Shown: positions 41,516-49,982 of the stretch, piece after piece
Numbering within the stretch: the first letter of the stretch is position 1
Layout of the letters: each line of letters begins with the position of its first letter
NCBI GenBank assembly: GCA_017437145.1
Contig: JAFSBT010000004.1
Location: 62,001-126,000 of the forward strand
DNA: 64,000 nucleotides
Direction of reading: 5' to 3'
Source of the DNA: Clostridia bacterium
Lineage (GTDB): Bacteria; Bacillota; Clostridia; TANB77; CAG-508
Notes under the pieces: generated by a model
Databases searched by the model: none
What the model saw: only the letters and a program-made list of their open reading frames with translations
What the model was told of the DNA's origin: nothing
Made by a program: the position numbers and the translations under genes

Positions 41516-42790
41516 ATGGAAACATTGCGAATTGGCTCTACTGGTCCTCTTGTTGAGCTTTTACAATCTACTTTAAAAAAACTAGGATATTTTCCTTCAA
41601 ATATAGATGGCATTTTTGGAACTACTACTGAAAATGCGGTTAAAAATTTTCAAAGACAATTTTCTTTAACTCTAGATGGAATTGTTGGTCCCTCAACATG
41701 GAATGCACTTTTCCCTTATTTGAATGGTCAAACATCTTACACTATTCAGCAAGGAGATACATTGTTTAGTATTGCAAATAATTTTAATACCACTGTAAAT
41801 AGAATTCTTTTTGCAAATGAAGGTTTAGAACCTTCAAATTTAACTGTAGGATTAAGAATTACCATTCCTTTTGGAAGAATTGTTCCAACTGATGTTTCTT
41901 ATAGTTCTAATATTCTTAAAATGAATATTAATGCTTTACTGAGAATTTATCCTTTTTTAGAAACTGGTATTATTGGAAGTAGTGTGCTGAATAACACTAT
42001 TCCTTATATAAAATTAGGTAATGGTAATAATGAAGTTTTTTACAGTGCAGCTATACATGCAAATGAATGGATAACTGCTCCATTGCTTATGAAATTCATC
42101 GAAGAATTTTGTTTAGCCTATGTAAATAACACTCTAATTTATGGATATAGTGCAAGAGATATTTTTAATTACTCCTCTATATACATTGTTCCAATGTGTA
42201 ACCCAGATGGTGTAAATTTAGTTACTGGAGATATCAAACCAAATACTACTATTTATAATTCTGCTCAAACTATTTCAAACAGATACCCTAGCATTCCTTT
42301 CCCTAGCGGTTGGAAGGCAAATATTAGAGGTGTGGATTTAAATTTACAATTTCCTGCAGGTTGGGAAGAAGCACGTAGAATCAAATTTGCACAAGGTTTC
42401 AGAACACCTGCCCCACGTGATTTTGTTGGATTTGGCCCACTAACTGAACCTGAAAGTTTAGCTTTATATAATTTTACTTTATCTCGTAATTTTAGATTGA
42501 TTTTAGCATATCATACACAGGGGCAAGAAATATATTGGCAGTTTCAAGATTATGCACCGGCTGAAGCAGAATCTATTGGTCAAATTTTTGAAAATGTTAG
42601 TGGATATCGTTTAGCAGATGTACCTTTTGTTTCAAGTTTTGCTGGTTATAAAGATTGGTTCTTGCAGCAATATCAAAGACCTGGTTATACTATTGAAGCT
42701 GGTATTGGTCAAAACCCACTTCCAATTAGTCAGTTTAATGAAATTTATAATGATAATATTGGAATTCTTGTGTTGGGAGCAGTGGTATAA
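41516..42790 (+). CDS. Peptidoglycan-binding, LysM and M14 zinc carboxypeptidase protein
   Basis: 424 residues. Residues 1-70 are a PG_binding_1 domain ([34 protein letters not shown]). Residues 76-120 are a LysM ([20 protein letters not shown]). From about 140 there is an M14 carboxypeptidase with zinc ligands AAIHANEW (H-x-x-E) and AYHTQG (His), and catalytic Glu in YTIEAGIG. There is no signal peptide. This resembles the sporulation-type gamma-D-glutamyl-L-diamino acid endopeptidases that trim peptide stems. AGGTGAT precedes the start. Confidence 0.9.
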   Translation: METLRIGSTGPLVELLQSTLKKLGYFPSNIDGIFGTTTENAVKNFQRQFSLTLDGIVGPSTWNALFPYLNGQTSYTIQQGDTLFSIANNFNTTVNRILFANEGLEPSNLTVGLRITIPFGRIVPTDVSYSSNILKMNINALLRIYPFLETGIIGSSVLNNTIPYIKLGNGNNEVFYSAAIHANEWITAPLLMKFIEEFCLAYVNNTLIYGYSARDIFNYSSIYIVPMCNPDGVNLVTGDIKPNTTIYNSAQTISNRYPSIPFPSGWKANIRGVDLNLQFPAGWEEARRIKFAQGFRTPAPRDFVGFGPLTEPESLALYNFTLSRNFRLILAYHTQGQEIYWQFQDYAPAEAESIGQIFENVSGYRLADVPFVSSFAGYKDWFLQQYQRPGYTIEAGIGQNPLPISQFNEIYNDNIGILVLGAVV

Positions 42791-42827
42791 AAAGAAGAGA
42801 ACTCCTTTTAGGAGTCCTCTTCTTTTT
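42789..42827. terminator. Bidirectional terminator
   Basis: AAAAAGAAGAG-A-ACTCC pairs with GGAGT-C-CTCTTCTTTTT. The last codons of the minus-strand 86-residue gene lie inside it. Confidence 0.85.
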
Positions 42828-43068
42828 GCTTTTCAAAGGCTTTTGCAAATGCAATAGACATTGCCGTTTCTTCCGGTTTTTCTCCACCGTACACTTCTTT
42901 TTTAGAGCTTCTGATTAAATCATTTTCCGTACACGACGGTCCTGCACTAAGGTACCAAGTTTTATCACAATTTGTGCAGCAAATTGTCACTATTGATTTT
43001 CTTGAATACCTGCTTATTTTCATGATCTTACCTGCTGCTCCACATTTCCGGCATACTAAACTAGGCAT
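42808..43068 (-). CDS. Small zinc-ribbon protein, 86 aa
   Basis: A perfect GGGAGG precedes the start. The N-terminal half has two Cys pairs (LVCRKCGAAG and ICCTNCDKTW) typical of a zinc ribbon. The rest is a charged tail rich in Glu and Lys, overlapping the terminator. No function is known. It could be a nucleic-acid or protein-binding adaptor. Confidence 0.65.
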   Translation of the reverse strand: MPSLVCRKCGAAGKIMKISRYSRKSIVTICCTNCDKTWYLSAGPSCTENDLIRSSKKEVYGGEKPEETAMSIAFAKAFEKQKEEDS

Positions 43069-43129
43069 CCAATGCCTCCCTTCATTAAAGTCCTTATATT
43101 ATATGATATTTCCACTAAAAAATCAAATT

Positions 43130-43711
43130 TTAATATGATTTCGAAATTTTTGAATATATATCATCCCAAGATAATGCTCTTTCTAAATCCTTATTTTCTT
43201 GATTGTATCTTGTATTCATTAATAATACTTTAATACCATTTTCTTTTAAATCTTGGCATGTAGCTATATTATCTTCAATCATAATATCTATTTTATTTCT
43301 TTTACATTCTATTGTCTTTGCATGTTTATCATATGCATTAGTTAATATTAATTCATCATAATTTATTTCGTACTTCTTTAACCATTCTACTGTCATTTCT
43401 CTTGGCTCAGAGTATTCTCCATTATCCCTACCAGAAATTATATATATATCATTTCCTTCTGATTTTAATTTATCTATTATCCTTTTTGCACCATTAAGAG
43501 GTCTAAAATTTTTTGCCATTCTTTCTATGTTTTCTTTATAAAAAGTCTCTTCTTCCTCTTTAGAGCAATCGAACATTCCACATCTTACATTGTATGGATT
43601 ATGATTTATAATTCCTGTTCCCCTTAGTTCTTTATCATGTTTTAAATATTCTTTTAACAAGGTATCATCCATATTAGAAATTACATTATCTATATCAATT
43701 CCTATTTTCAT
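43130..43711 (-). CDS. HAD-family 5'(3')-deoxyribonucleotidase-like phosphatase (NT5C)
   Basis: 193 residues. HAD motif I is IGIDIDNVISNMD (Asp nucleophile and Asp+2 near residues 5-7). Motif II is IYIISGRD. A lysine follows in the KHAKTIECKRNKID region, and motif III is IMIEDNIATC. It dephosphorylates nucleotides or related small molecules. It is eleven bases downstream of the desulfoferrodoxin gene in the same orientation. Confidence 0.8.
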   Translation of the reverse strand: MKIGIDIDNVISNMDDTLLKEYLKHDKELRGTGIINHNPYNVRCGMFDCSKEEEETFYKENIERMAKNFRPLNGAKRIIDKLKSEGNDIYIISGRDNGEYSEPREMTVEWLKKYEINYDELILTNAYDKHAKTIECKRNKIDIMIEDNIATCQDLKENGIKVLLMNTRYNQENKDLERALSWDDIYSKISKSY

Positions 43712-43721
43712 TTTTATCCTC

Positions 43722-44105
43722 TTATTTTACTTCAGCTTTCCACAATCCATGTTTATTACAATATGCATACAAAACTGAACCCGGTATATATTTAAATCTT
43801 ACTGTTGTATCTTGTTCTGGGTATAATCTTACTCTTGTAGTTTTATTATCACTTACTTGAGCTATCCATTCTATATAATGGTCTTTTTCCATAGGATGTT
43901 CTACTTCTCCTACTTTTACTGCAATTTCATCTTCTACTTTTTCGTAAACTGGAACATGTTTTTCAACTGATGCATCCTCACTATTTGCAACTAAAAGTTC
44001 CATTTTTCTTCCACAACATGTTATAAGGTCAGCATTCCCTTTAATTAATCCTATAACATTCCCACATATTGGGCATTTATAAAACACTGTGTTTTTTTCT
44101 TTCAT
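43722..44105 (-). CDS. dfx: Desulfoferrodoxin (superoxide reductase)
   Basis: 127 residues. The N-terminal rubredoxin-like centre has CPICGN and CCGRK (C-x2-C, CC). The C-terminal superoxide reductase centre has its histidines in EKHVPVYE and EHPMEKDHYIEW, and the Cys/His pair in AYCNKHGLW. It reduces superoxide to peroxide without making oxygen, a marker of anaerobes. AAAGGAGG precedes the start. Confidence 0.92.
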   Translation of the reverse strand: MKEKNTVFYKCPICGNVIGLIKGNADLITCCGRKMELLVANSEDASVEKHVPVYEKVEDEIAVKVGEVEHPMEKDHYIEWIAQVSDNKTTRVRLYPEQDTTVRFKYIPGSVLYAYCNKHGLWKAEVK

Positions 44106-44208
44106 AAAAATTCCTCCTTTAAATATTTATATTTATTTTATTATTTATTGTTTTAATTATCAACTATTTTTTTATATTTAACAAATTCTTAATTTATGCA
44201 TATTATTT

Positions 44209-44262
44209 GTAGGGGCAGATTCCCACATCTGCCTTGGGTCGCCGTGGGCGACGACCCCTACA
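44209..44262. repeat. Chromosomal repeat family B, copy 3 (composite)
   Basis: TGTAGGGGCAGATTCCCACA then TCTGCC, joined to GGGTCGCCGTGGGCGACGAC and CCCTACA: two nested GC-rich hairpins inside TGTAGGGG/CCCCTACA ends. Confidence 0.8.
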
Positions 44263-44309
44263 TTTTTTTAATAAGCGGGTACCAAATTTGAATAATATAG
44301 AAATTATAT

Positions 44310-44475
44310 CGATTTAGTTAAAAATTTTAATTTTTAACTAAATTTTAAAAAGCTAAAATAATTAATTTTTGACAAATGAGAATTCATTTTCAAAAATTAA
44401 TATTTTAGCTTAATTTATACAATCTATAACACATAAAAAAATTTATCTGCACACAAATTTATTTATTATATGTTA
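44310..44475. other. Three successive AT-rich hairpins between dfx and the beta-propeller gene
   Basis: In order: TTTAGTTAAAAATT/AATTTTTAACTAAA (about 44313-44342); a long stem AAGCTAAAATA-ATTAATTTTTGA pairing with TCAAAAATTAAT-ATTTTAGCTT (about 44350-44413); and ATAACACATAAAAAAATTTA pairing imperfectly with AAATTTATTTATTATATG (about 44428-44474). No gene is supported in 44106-44521. This could be a small RNA, a set of repeat-derived palindromes or a boundary structure. Confidence 0.55.
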
Positions 44476-44483
44476 TCCATATT

Positions 44484-44518
44484 AAAAAACTGTGATGCAT
44501 TTTGCATCACAGTTTTTT
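44484..44518 (-). terminator. Terminator of the beta-propeller gene
   Basis: AAAAAACTGTGATGCA pairs with TGCATCACAGTTTTTT. Confidence 0.9.
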
Positions 44519-44521
44519 TAA

Positions 44522-46573
44522 TTAAATATCAATATCACCAAGCGCACTCATTGTTTCTAAATCTGTTACCTTGATTAATTCTGGTGATAGAGTAAATAAT
44601 TCATCTGCTATATAAATTATTCTTTCAACATTTGTATTATAATTGTAATCATAATATCTTCCATCAATTACATTATCTCTTTTATGTGATATTAATCCCT
44701 TTAGATTAAATCCATTTTCTAAATCTAAGTTATAAACTATTGCTCCTTGTATTGTTTTATAATTTCCTGTTGAATCATCTCTAATAGTTACAGGGAAAGC
44801 TAATAAGTTTTTCTCTTTTGAGAATAAGAAAGCTTTATGATTATCTAATGCTTCTGAATATGTTCCACTATCTCCAATTTTTGTAGTGTACATTTCTATT
44901 GGATTTGTTGGGTCTGTTACATCAAACAATGCCATTTTCATGCCAGTTGTTTTTACAATATTTCCATAACCATAATCTACAACTGTTGTATCTTCTCCTA
45001 TTCCAATTATATGATTATCATCATATGGATGTAGGTAATTACTATATCCTGGTATTTTTAATTCACCTAAAACCTTTGGTTCTGTTGGATCTGATAAGTC
45101 TATTACAAATAGAGGGTCTGTTTCAACAAAAGTTACCATATATGCCCTTTTTCCCATAAATCTTACTGAATAAATTCTTTCTCCTGGAGCTAAATTTTCA
45201 ACTTTTCCAACAATATTTAATTTTTCATCCAACACATATAAATTATTTGTATCTTCTTCATCATTCCATGAAATTGAATTTGTTGTAGCTATTCTAAAAA
45301 ATCCATCTTTTTCATCCATTGAAAATTGGTTTAATACTGAACCTGGAACTTCTCCTTCACACATATAAATTACATTTGAACCTTCTAATTTAAATTTATA
45401 AATTTTTGTAGCAAGTTCAAAAATTGAAATTCCATCAAATCCAATTGACATATCATATTCACGTTTTGTTTGTGTCACATATAAATTATTCTCAGACGCA
45501 TATACATCTTCTCCTGCACCTATATATGATGATATTCTTGCTGGTTCTTTTTTTGTAACATCAAAGCTTGCCATATTTAAATATGAAGAACTCTCTCCTC
45601 CTGGTATATAGTAAATATCATCATATGCTACACATTTTTCTATTTCCCCTATAACACTATCAGTATATGAAGGTAATAATTTTTCCTCTTTTAATTCACC
45701 AATGTCATAATTTCTACAAACTGAATATATTTCTTTATTTGTAACTAAGTATAAATTATTGTCAATCATTCTTGAATTTAAATAATAACCATCAACTTCT
45801 ACTTCTCTTTCAAGTTTTACGTTTCTTTTATTGCCAATATTATATACTCTCGCAACTGTTCTTCTATCATTTCCATAATATATTCTATTTTCGCTATATG
45901 TTCCCACATAATCATCATTCTCATAGTCATCACAAATAGCAACTAACTTATCATCTTTAATGTATATCTCATTTATATTTTTATCATCATAAAAGTTTAT
46001 TCTACCAATTACATTTTTACTTTGTGCATTTACAATTACAATTTTATTGTTAGTAACATAATAAATATAGTTTCCATCAGTTTTTACAATGTCAGCTTCA
46101 TCTACCCCTTCAACTTGCACATTAGTTTTAGAAAAATCATTATTTGATGTACTATTTGAAGAACTTGATGAAGATTCACTTTTTGAAGCTCCGGCTGAAA
46201 TTGCAGAATCAGTATTTATTGTAGCACTTTCAACAATTGCCATATCTGTTGAAATTAAACCTTTAGTCATAGAACCTGCATTTGAATCCTTTTGTATTTT
46301 TCTAAAAGTTTTATATAATTGTTTATAATTCTTTATATTTGGTAGATTTTGTGCAATTATTGTTTCTTGAGGTTTTACTGTTTTATTATCTGTATTTCTA
46401 AATTGCATTGGTATCATAATTCCTACAACTACTGCAGCTATACATGCTGCACTTAAACTTAGGCTTAAAGCTATTTTATTTTTCTTTTTATCCATATTTC
46501 TTAATACCTCCCTTTTTAAATTTTCTGGTACTTTTATTTCATCAATTGCTTCTATGTAATCTTTCTTATTCAT
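44522..46573 (-). CDS. Membrane-anchored secreted beta-propeller domain protein
   Basis: 683 residues from the ATG at 46573, after AGGAGGTG. Residues 1-33 are cytosolic and charged, resembling a short anti-sigma head. A membrane helix lies at about 34-58. A Ser/Asn-rich linker ends at NNDFSKTNVQVEGVDEADIV, the start of the C-terminal beta-propeller domain (Beta_propel family), which fills the remaining 530 residues. It overlaps the sigma-factor gene, which suggests the N-terminal head restrains that sigma factor while the propeller senses the outside. That role is inferred. Confidence 0.85.
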   Translation of the reverse strand: MNKKDYIEAIDEIKVPENLKREVLRNMDKKKNKIALSLSLSAACIAAVVVGIMIPMQFRNTDNKTVKPQETIIAQNLPNIKNYKQLYKTFRKIQKDSNAGSMTKGLISTDMAIVESATINTDSAISAGASKSESSSSSSNSTSNNDFSKTNVQVEGVDEADIVKTDGNYIYYVTNNKIVIVNAQSKNVIGRINFYDDKNINEIYIKDDKLVAICDDYENDDYVGTYSENRIYYGNDRRTVARVYNIGNKRNVKLEREVEVDGYYLNSRMIDNNLYLVTNKEIYSVCRNYDIGELKEEKLLPSYTDSVIGEIEKCVAYDDIYYIPGGESSSYLNMASFDVTKKEPARISSYIGAGEDVYASENNLYVTQTKREYDMSIGFDGISIFELATKIYKFKLEGSNVIYMCEGEVPGSVLNQFSMDEKDGFFRIATTNSISWNDEEDTNNLYVLDEKLNIVGKVENLAPGERIYSVRFMGKRAYMVTFVETDPLFVIDLSDPTEPKVLGELKIPGYSNYLHPYDDNHIIGIGEDTTVVDYGYGNIVKTTGMKMALFDVTDPTNPIEMYTTKIGDSGTYSEALDNHKAFLFSKEKNLLAFPVTIRDDSTGNYKTIQGAIVYNLDLENGFNLKGLISHKRDNVIDGRYYDYNYNTNVERIIYIADELFTLSPELIKVTDLETMSALGDIDI

Positions 46574-47034
46574 CAAAATCACCTCCTTGTAATTTTTCTT
46601 TTAATTGTTCTCTCGCTCGTGATAAACCGAGATTTAACTGTTCCTTCTTTCATGTTTAACAACTTACCTATTTCTGAAATTTTATATTTTTCATAATAAA
46701 ATAAATAAATAATTGTTCTATATTTTATGGGCAATTCCATAACTGCATAATAAACTGCACTTCTTTCAGGTGTTTCAAATTTTATTTCTTCCTTTAATTC
46801 TTCTAAATCTTTATTTTTACTCCAGAAGTTTTTAGTACAATTTATAGTAACTTTAATAAGCCAAGCTTTTGCATGTTCTTCACTTTCAAATACAGGTCTT
46901 TTTCTTGCAAGTCTATAAAACACTTCTTGATATACATCCTCTGCATTTTCCTTGTTTCTTATCCTAGAAAGTGCTAATCTATAAACCATATCCGAATATT
47001 GTTCAATTATTTGTTCATAATATTTCTCATTCAT
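46566..47034 (-). CDS. ECF-type RNA polymerase sigma factor (3' end frameshifted)
   Basis: It starts at the ATG at 47034 after AGGTGAT. Region 2 contains DMVYRLALSRIRNKENAEDV and YQEVF, and region 4 contains LPIKYRTIIYLFYYEKYKIS and GTVKSR. After GTVKSR the given frame reads FITSERTIKRK and stops at 46579. Removing one T (plus-strand AAA at 46624-46626) restores LSRAREQLKEKLQGGDFDE, the family's usual ending, with a stop at 46566-46568 overlapping the next ATG. The frame break is therefore probably a sequence error. It drives a cell-envelope regulon together with the propeller protein. Confidence 0.85.
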
Positions 47035-47108
47035 TTTATCACCTATACTAATAATACCATATAAAAATAAAAAAGGTTGCATAATATTCAACCTTTTTTA
47101 TTTTATAG

Positions 47109-47543
47109 TTATTTTCTAAACAAATTTTTTATTTTATTAATAATTTTTGATATAAAGCTCTTACTTTCCACTTTTGCTGGTAACTGTGATAATTCTTTTT
47201 CTTCTTTTGTAATTTCTTTTTTCTTAAATATTTCTTTATCTTTAAATTCTTCAAACAATTTTTCTTGAAGAATTCTTTCATTTTCTAATAATTTTTTGTT
47301 GTAATCTATTTTTTCTTCAGCTGTACATAAATAATCTCTGTATATCGCTGCTAAAATTGCCTTTGTCTTTGGCTTTAATATTAATTCTTCATTTATATCC
47401 GGTTCAAAAACATACGTTTTTGATGAATTTTTCTTTAAAAATTTTATAACATTAAGAGGTATTTTAGAAATTACATCTTCACTACTATTTTTTAGTATAT
47501 AAATAGCTTCTACCATAGCTTCACTATATTCTACACTAACCAT
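47109..47543 (-). CDS. Unknown protein, paralogue of the 22312-22755 product
   Basis: 144 residues. Layout as in its island paralogue: an N-terminal helical domain (EYSEAMVEAIYILKNSSEDV, KIPLNVIKFLKK), a middle ILAAIYRDYLCTAEEKIDY, a charged helix, and the basic amphipathic tail KSFISKIINKIKNLFRK. AAAGGAG precedes the start, one base after the stop of the 442-residue gene, so the two are coupled. The conserved pairing with a larger, unrelated partner at both loci suggests a chaperone, immunity or targeting role; this is inference. Confidence 0.6.
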   Translation of the reverse strand: MVSVEYSEAMVEAIYILKNSSEDVISKIPLNVIKFLKKNSSKTYVFEPDINEELILKPKTKAILAAIYRDYLCTAEEKIDYNKKLLENERILQEKLFEEFKDKEIFKKKEITKEEKELSQLPAKVESKSFISKIINKIKNLFRK

Positions 47544-47544
47544 A

Positions 47545-48873
47545 TTATTCTCCTTTTGCTTTTTTTGTTTTATCGATTATTTGCTCACTGAAGTCATTAG
47601 ATATTCTACCGACTTCTCCTAGTGGTGCATCTGCTCCCATTTCACCTAAATCACTAGGAGAAAATCTTTTTCCTTCAAATATTCTATCTATAAGTTTTTT
47701 ATAGTAAGGTTTCTTTGCTTTTATAGTTTCTGATTCTTCTCCTCTAACAATATATCTAAGTTTATCTTGAAAATTTTGCATTTCTTTGTGATTTATTTTT
47801 TGAGCAAACATTTCCTTTGAAAATTCTTCATTAGACATTTCCAAATAATATTGTGCAATTGATTCCATTTTATCATGTCCTTCTTTTGCAGCAAATGCAT
47901 CATATTTTTCATCTGATAAATAGACTACTCTAGTACTATGTGACCCTTCTAAAGGTTCTGCAATTAATAAATATCCTCCCTTATCTCTTGGATTTTTATA
48001 TACAAACGCTGTATAAAAACCTGGTATAACATTGTCATTTTCATCTATCTCATCTACATTTATTATGCTTTCCGGTTTCATATCAGATAAAACTTTTTCT
48101 CTTTGTCTAAATGGATATATAGGACTTTTTCTATCAACACTTACACCACCATAATTTTTATTTTCGCTTCTAGATCCTTGTCTTTGTTTTATTGTTATAC
48201 TACGTATACTTGATTCTTGTTTTTCTTCGTACATATAATCATAATATTCTGTAAGATTTTTTGCTGCAACACTCATCCCATGTTCTATTCCATCCAATGT
48301 AAGATTATCTAAACTTTCACTTTGTTGAGATAAAAAAATTGTTTGTAATTTTTCTCTTGCTTCATCACTTAAGCTCAAACTATTTACAATGCTTTCTGCA
48401 TTATCTCTTTTCATTACATCTAATATTTTCTTAAAAAATTCATCTTCTCCTATTTGTAAAATTTTACTTTTATCATAAGGTTTTTCTGAAATTACTGCTT
48501 TAGTCCATCCGTCAAGTCCTTCTAAGCATATTTCAAAAGTACCTTTATACATTTTAATTGAAAGTGACTTTATTTTTGTTTTAACTCTGTTGCTAGCTTC
48601 TCTACGCTTTTCACTTATAGGAAGAATTCCCTCTCCTTGATGTTCTCGAGAATATTTTTTTACTTCATCTTTTATATATCCCCTTATATAATTTGGATTA
48701 TTTTCTTTTAAAATATTAACCATTGCTCTTTCAATGATTGCACGGTCTACTTTTTCTGTAAAAATCCATTCCATTGGTATAACTATTCCGTCTCTATCTC
48801 CCATTAAAATTTTGCCATCATCTATATTTGAAAAATAATCCTTAAGTATTTTTAAAAATGAACTTTTTTCCAT
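47545..48873 (-). CDS. Unknown soluble protein, 442 aa, partner of the 144-aa protein
   Basis: 442 residues, no signal peptide or membrane segment. The first half is alpha/beta (DRDGIVIPMEWIFTEKVDRA, YKGTFEICLEGLDGWTKAVI). The middle is helical and the second half mixed (GFYTAFVYKNPRDKGGYLLI, STRVVYLSDEKYDAF). The terminal stretch GEMGADAPLGEVGRIS is Gly/Ala-rich. No motif of a known enzyme is visible, and it does not share the HEXXH of the island counterpart. AAAGGAG precedes the start. Confidence 0.55.
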   Translation of the reverse strand: MEKSSFLKILKDYFSNIDDGKILMGDRDGIVIPMEWIFTEKVDRAIIERAMVNILKENNPNYIRGYIKDEVKKYSREHQGEGILPISEKRREASNRVKTKIKSLSIKMYKGTFEICLEGLDGWTKAVISEKPYDKSKILQIGEDEFFKKILDVMKRDNAESIVNSLSLSDEAREKLQTIFLSQQSESLDNLTLDGIEHGMSVAAKNLTEYYDYMYEEKQESSIRSITIKQRQGSRSENKNYGGVSVDRKSPIYPFRQREKVLSDMKPESIINVDEIDENDNVIPGFYTAFVYKNPRDKGGYLLIAEPLEGSHSTRVVYLSDEKYDAFAAKEGHDKMESIAQYYLEMSNEEFSKEMFAQKINHKEMQNFQDKLRYIVRGEESETIKAKKPYYKKLIDRIFEGKRFSPSDLGEMGADAPLGEVGRISNDFSEQIIDKTKKAKGE

Positions 48874-48950
48874 TTTTGTTCTCCTTTGTATATATTTCTA
48901 CAATTCTATTAAATACCTATTTTTTTTATTTGTCAATATTTTTTATATGG

Positions 48951-48984
48951 AAAAAGCCGCTTCCCATTATGGAAGCGGCTCTTA
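48951..48984 (-). terminator. Terminator of the 98-aa gene
   Basis: AAGCCGCTTCC pairs with GGAAGCGGCTT around CATTAT. It is nearly identical to the hairpin at 49563-49592. Confidence 0.9.
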
Positions 48985-48999
48985 ATTGAAAAGGATGAC

Positions 49000-49296
49000 C
49001 TACCAAACGAAAACAATTCCTGAAATTGCTCCTTTATCTAAAGCAACCATTATTCTCTGCTGTGCGAAATTTTCTCTTATTTTATCATATTCTTCTGAAA
49101 AATCGCCTTCAATTCTCAACATATCACTCCATTGTTCAGTTGCTTCAAGCACCTTCAAATAGTAATCCCTGTATGGATTATTCTGCACCAAATTCTCAAT
49201 AGCTTGTTTATATTCATCAATTGGCTTGTGTGCATAAAGGTTCTTTTTTATATTAACAAGATAGTCAAAAACTGTTTTTTCTTTTTCAGCCATCAT
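49000..49296 (-). CDS. Small helical protein, tandem paralogue 1
   Basis: 98 residues from the ATG at 49296 after GGAGGTG. Mostly helical. The central block NNPYRDYYLKVLEATEQWSD aligns with ENPFKDSYLECLKAAEEGSK of the next gene (49604-49876), and the ends are similar in layout. Unknown family. Gene plus terminator appears duplicated in tandem. Base composition is a little richer in GC than the surroundings. Confidence 0.65.
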   Translation of the reverse strand: MMAEKEKTVFDYLVNIKKNLYAHKPIDEYKQAIENLVQNNPYRDYYLKVLEATEQWSDMLRIEGDFSEEYDKIRENFAQQRIMVALDKGAISGIVFVW

Positions 49297-49439
49297 TTCC
49301 ACCTCCATTCTTTTTTAGTCTATCCTATGTGATGCCTGGAGTTGTGCTGCATCAAATTCTATAATATTTTAACACATTATGTATGTTTTTTCAACTTTTT
49401 ATTGTATAGGAAAAATTGACTTTTATCTTGACCACATAT

Positions 49440-49560
49440 AAGATTTTTCCGTATACAACAAGGTTAGACTACCTTAGTTCGCCCGAGCTTTAGCTCGTGG
49501 CATGTATTTCGCACCTGCTTCGAAGACTTTACATAGCGAAATGCCTTTCTTATAAATGGT
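49440..49560. other. Hairpin-rich spacer between the tandem paralogues
   Basis: Contains AAGGTTAGACTACCTT, CGAGCTTTAGCTCG, and GCATGTATTTCGC pairing with GCGAAATGC around a CTTCGAAG palindrome. The density of stems and the contrast in GC suggest a structured RNA or a mobile palindrome. Its CCCGAG...TGGCA start and word/inverted-word layout recall the elements at 13.9 and 15.4 kb, but the match is weak. No gene is present. Confidence 0.4.
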
Positions 49561-49562
49561 AA

Positions 49563-49592
49563 AGAGCCTCTTCCTATTGTGGAAGCGGCTCT
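49563..49592 (-). terminator. Terminator of the 90-aa gene
   Basis: AGAGCCTCTTCC pairs with GGAAGCGGCTCT (one mismatch) around TATTGT. Confidence 0.85.
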
Positions 49593-49603
49593 ATGAACGC
49601 TGA

Positions 49604-49876
49604 CTATTCCCAAGAAAATATCATGAAATCATCAAAGAACTCCAGAACAACTCTATGTTCTTCAAAATCATCAATCATTTCTTGGCATTTCTGGAATTTT
49701 CCTTCCTTTATAAGCTGCTTCGATCCTTCCTCCGCTGCCTTCAAGCATTCCAGGTAGGAATCCTTAAAAGGATTCTCCTGAACCGCCAGTTCTATGCGAA
49801 TTCTAAGTCCTTTTACCGGACCCACATTGCTGATATGCTTCAGCCAATCTCCGACGGTAACTCCAGGTCTTGCCAT
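49604..49876 (-). CDS. Small helical protein, tandem paralogue 2
   Basis: 90 residues from the ATG at 49876, with GGGGGTG upstream. Helical, with the shared block ENPFKDSYLECLKAAEEGSK and an acidic, aromatic C-terminus (VVLEFFDDFMIFSWE). Codons are visibly more GC-rich than in neighbouring genes, so it may have been acquired before it duplicated. Function unknown. Confidence 0.65.
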   Translation of the reverse strand: MARPGVTVGDWLKHISNVGPVKGLRIRIELAVQENPFKDSYLECLKAAEEGSKQLIKEGKFQKCQEMIDDFEEHRVVLEFFDDFMIFSWE

Positions 49877-49982
49877 TACGTTCACCCCCTTTTGTAAAAA
49901 TGTCTAAACTTAAATGCTGGGGTCTTGCTGCATTTAGTTCGTTTACATTTTAGCATATTATGTTAAACATTGCAATTCTTAT

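Noticed and set aside
46089..46328. Plus-strand 79-codon frame inside the beta-propeller gene
   Set aside because: Antisense to the Ser-rich linker, whose repeats give open antisense frames by composition. No start signal.
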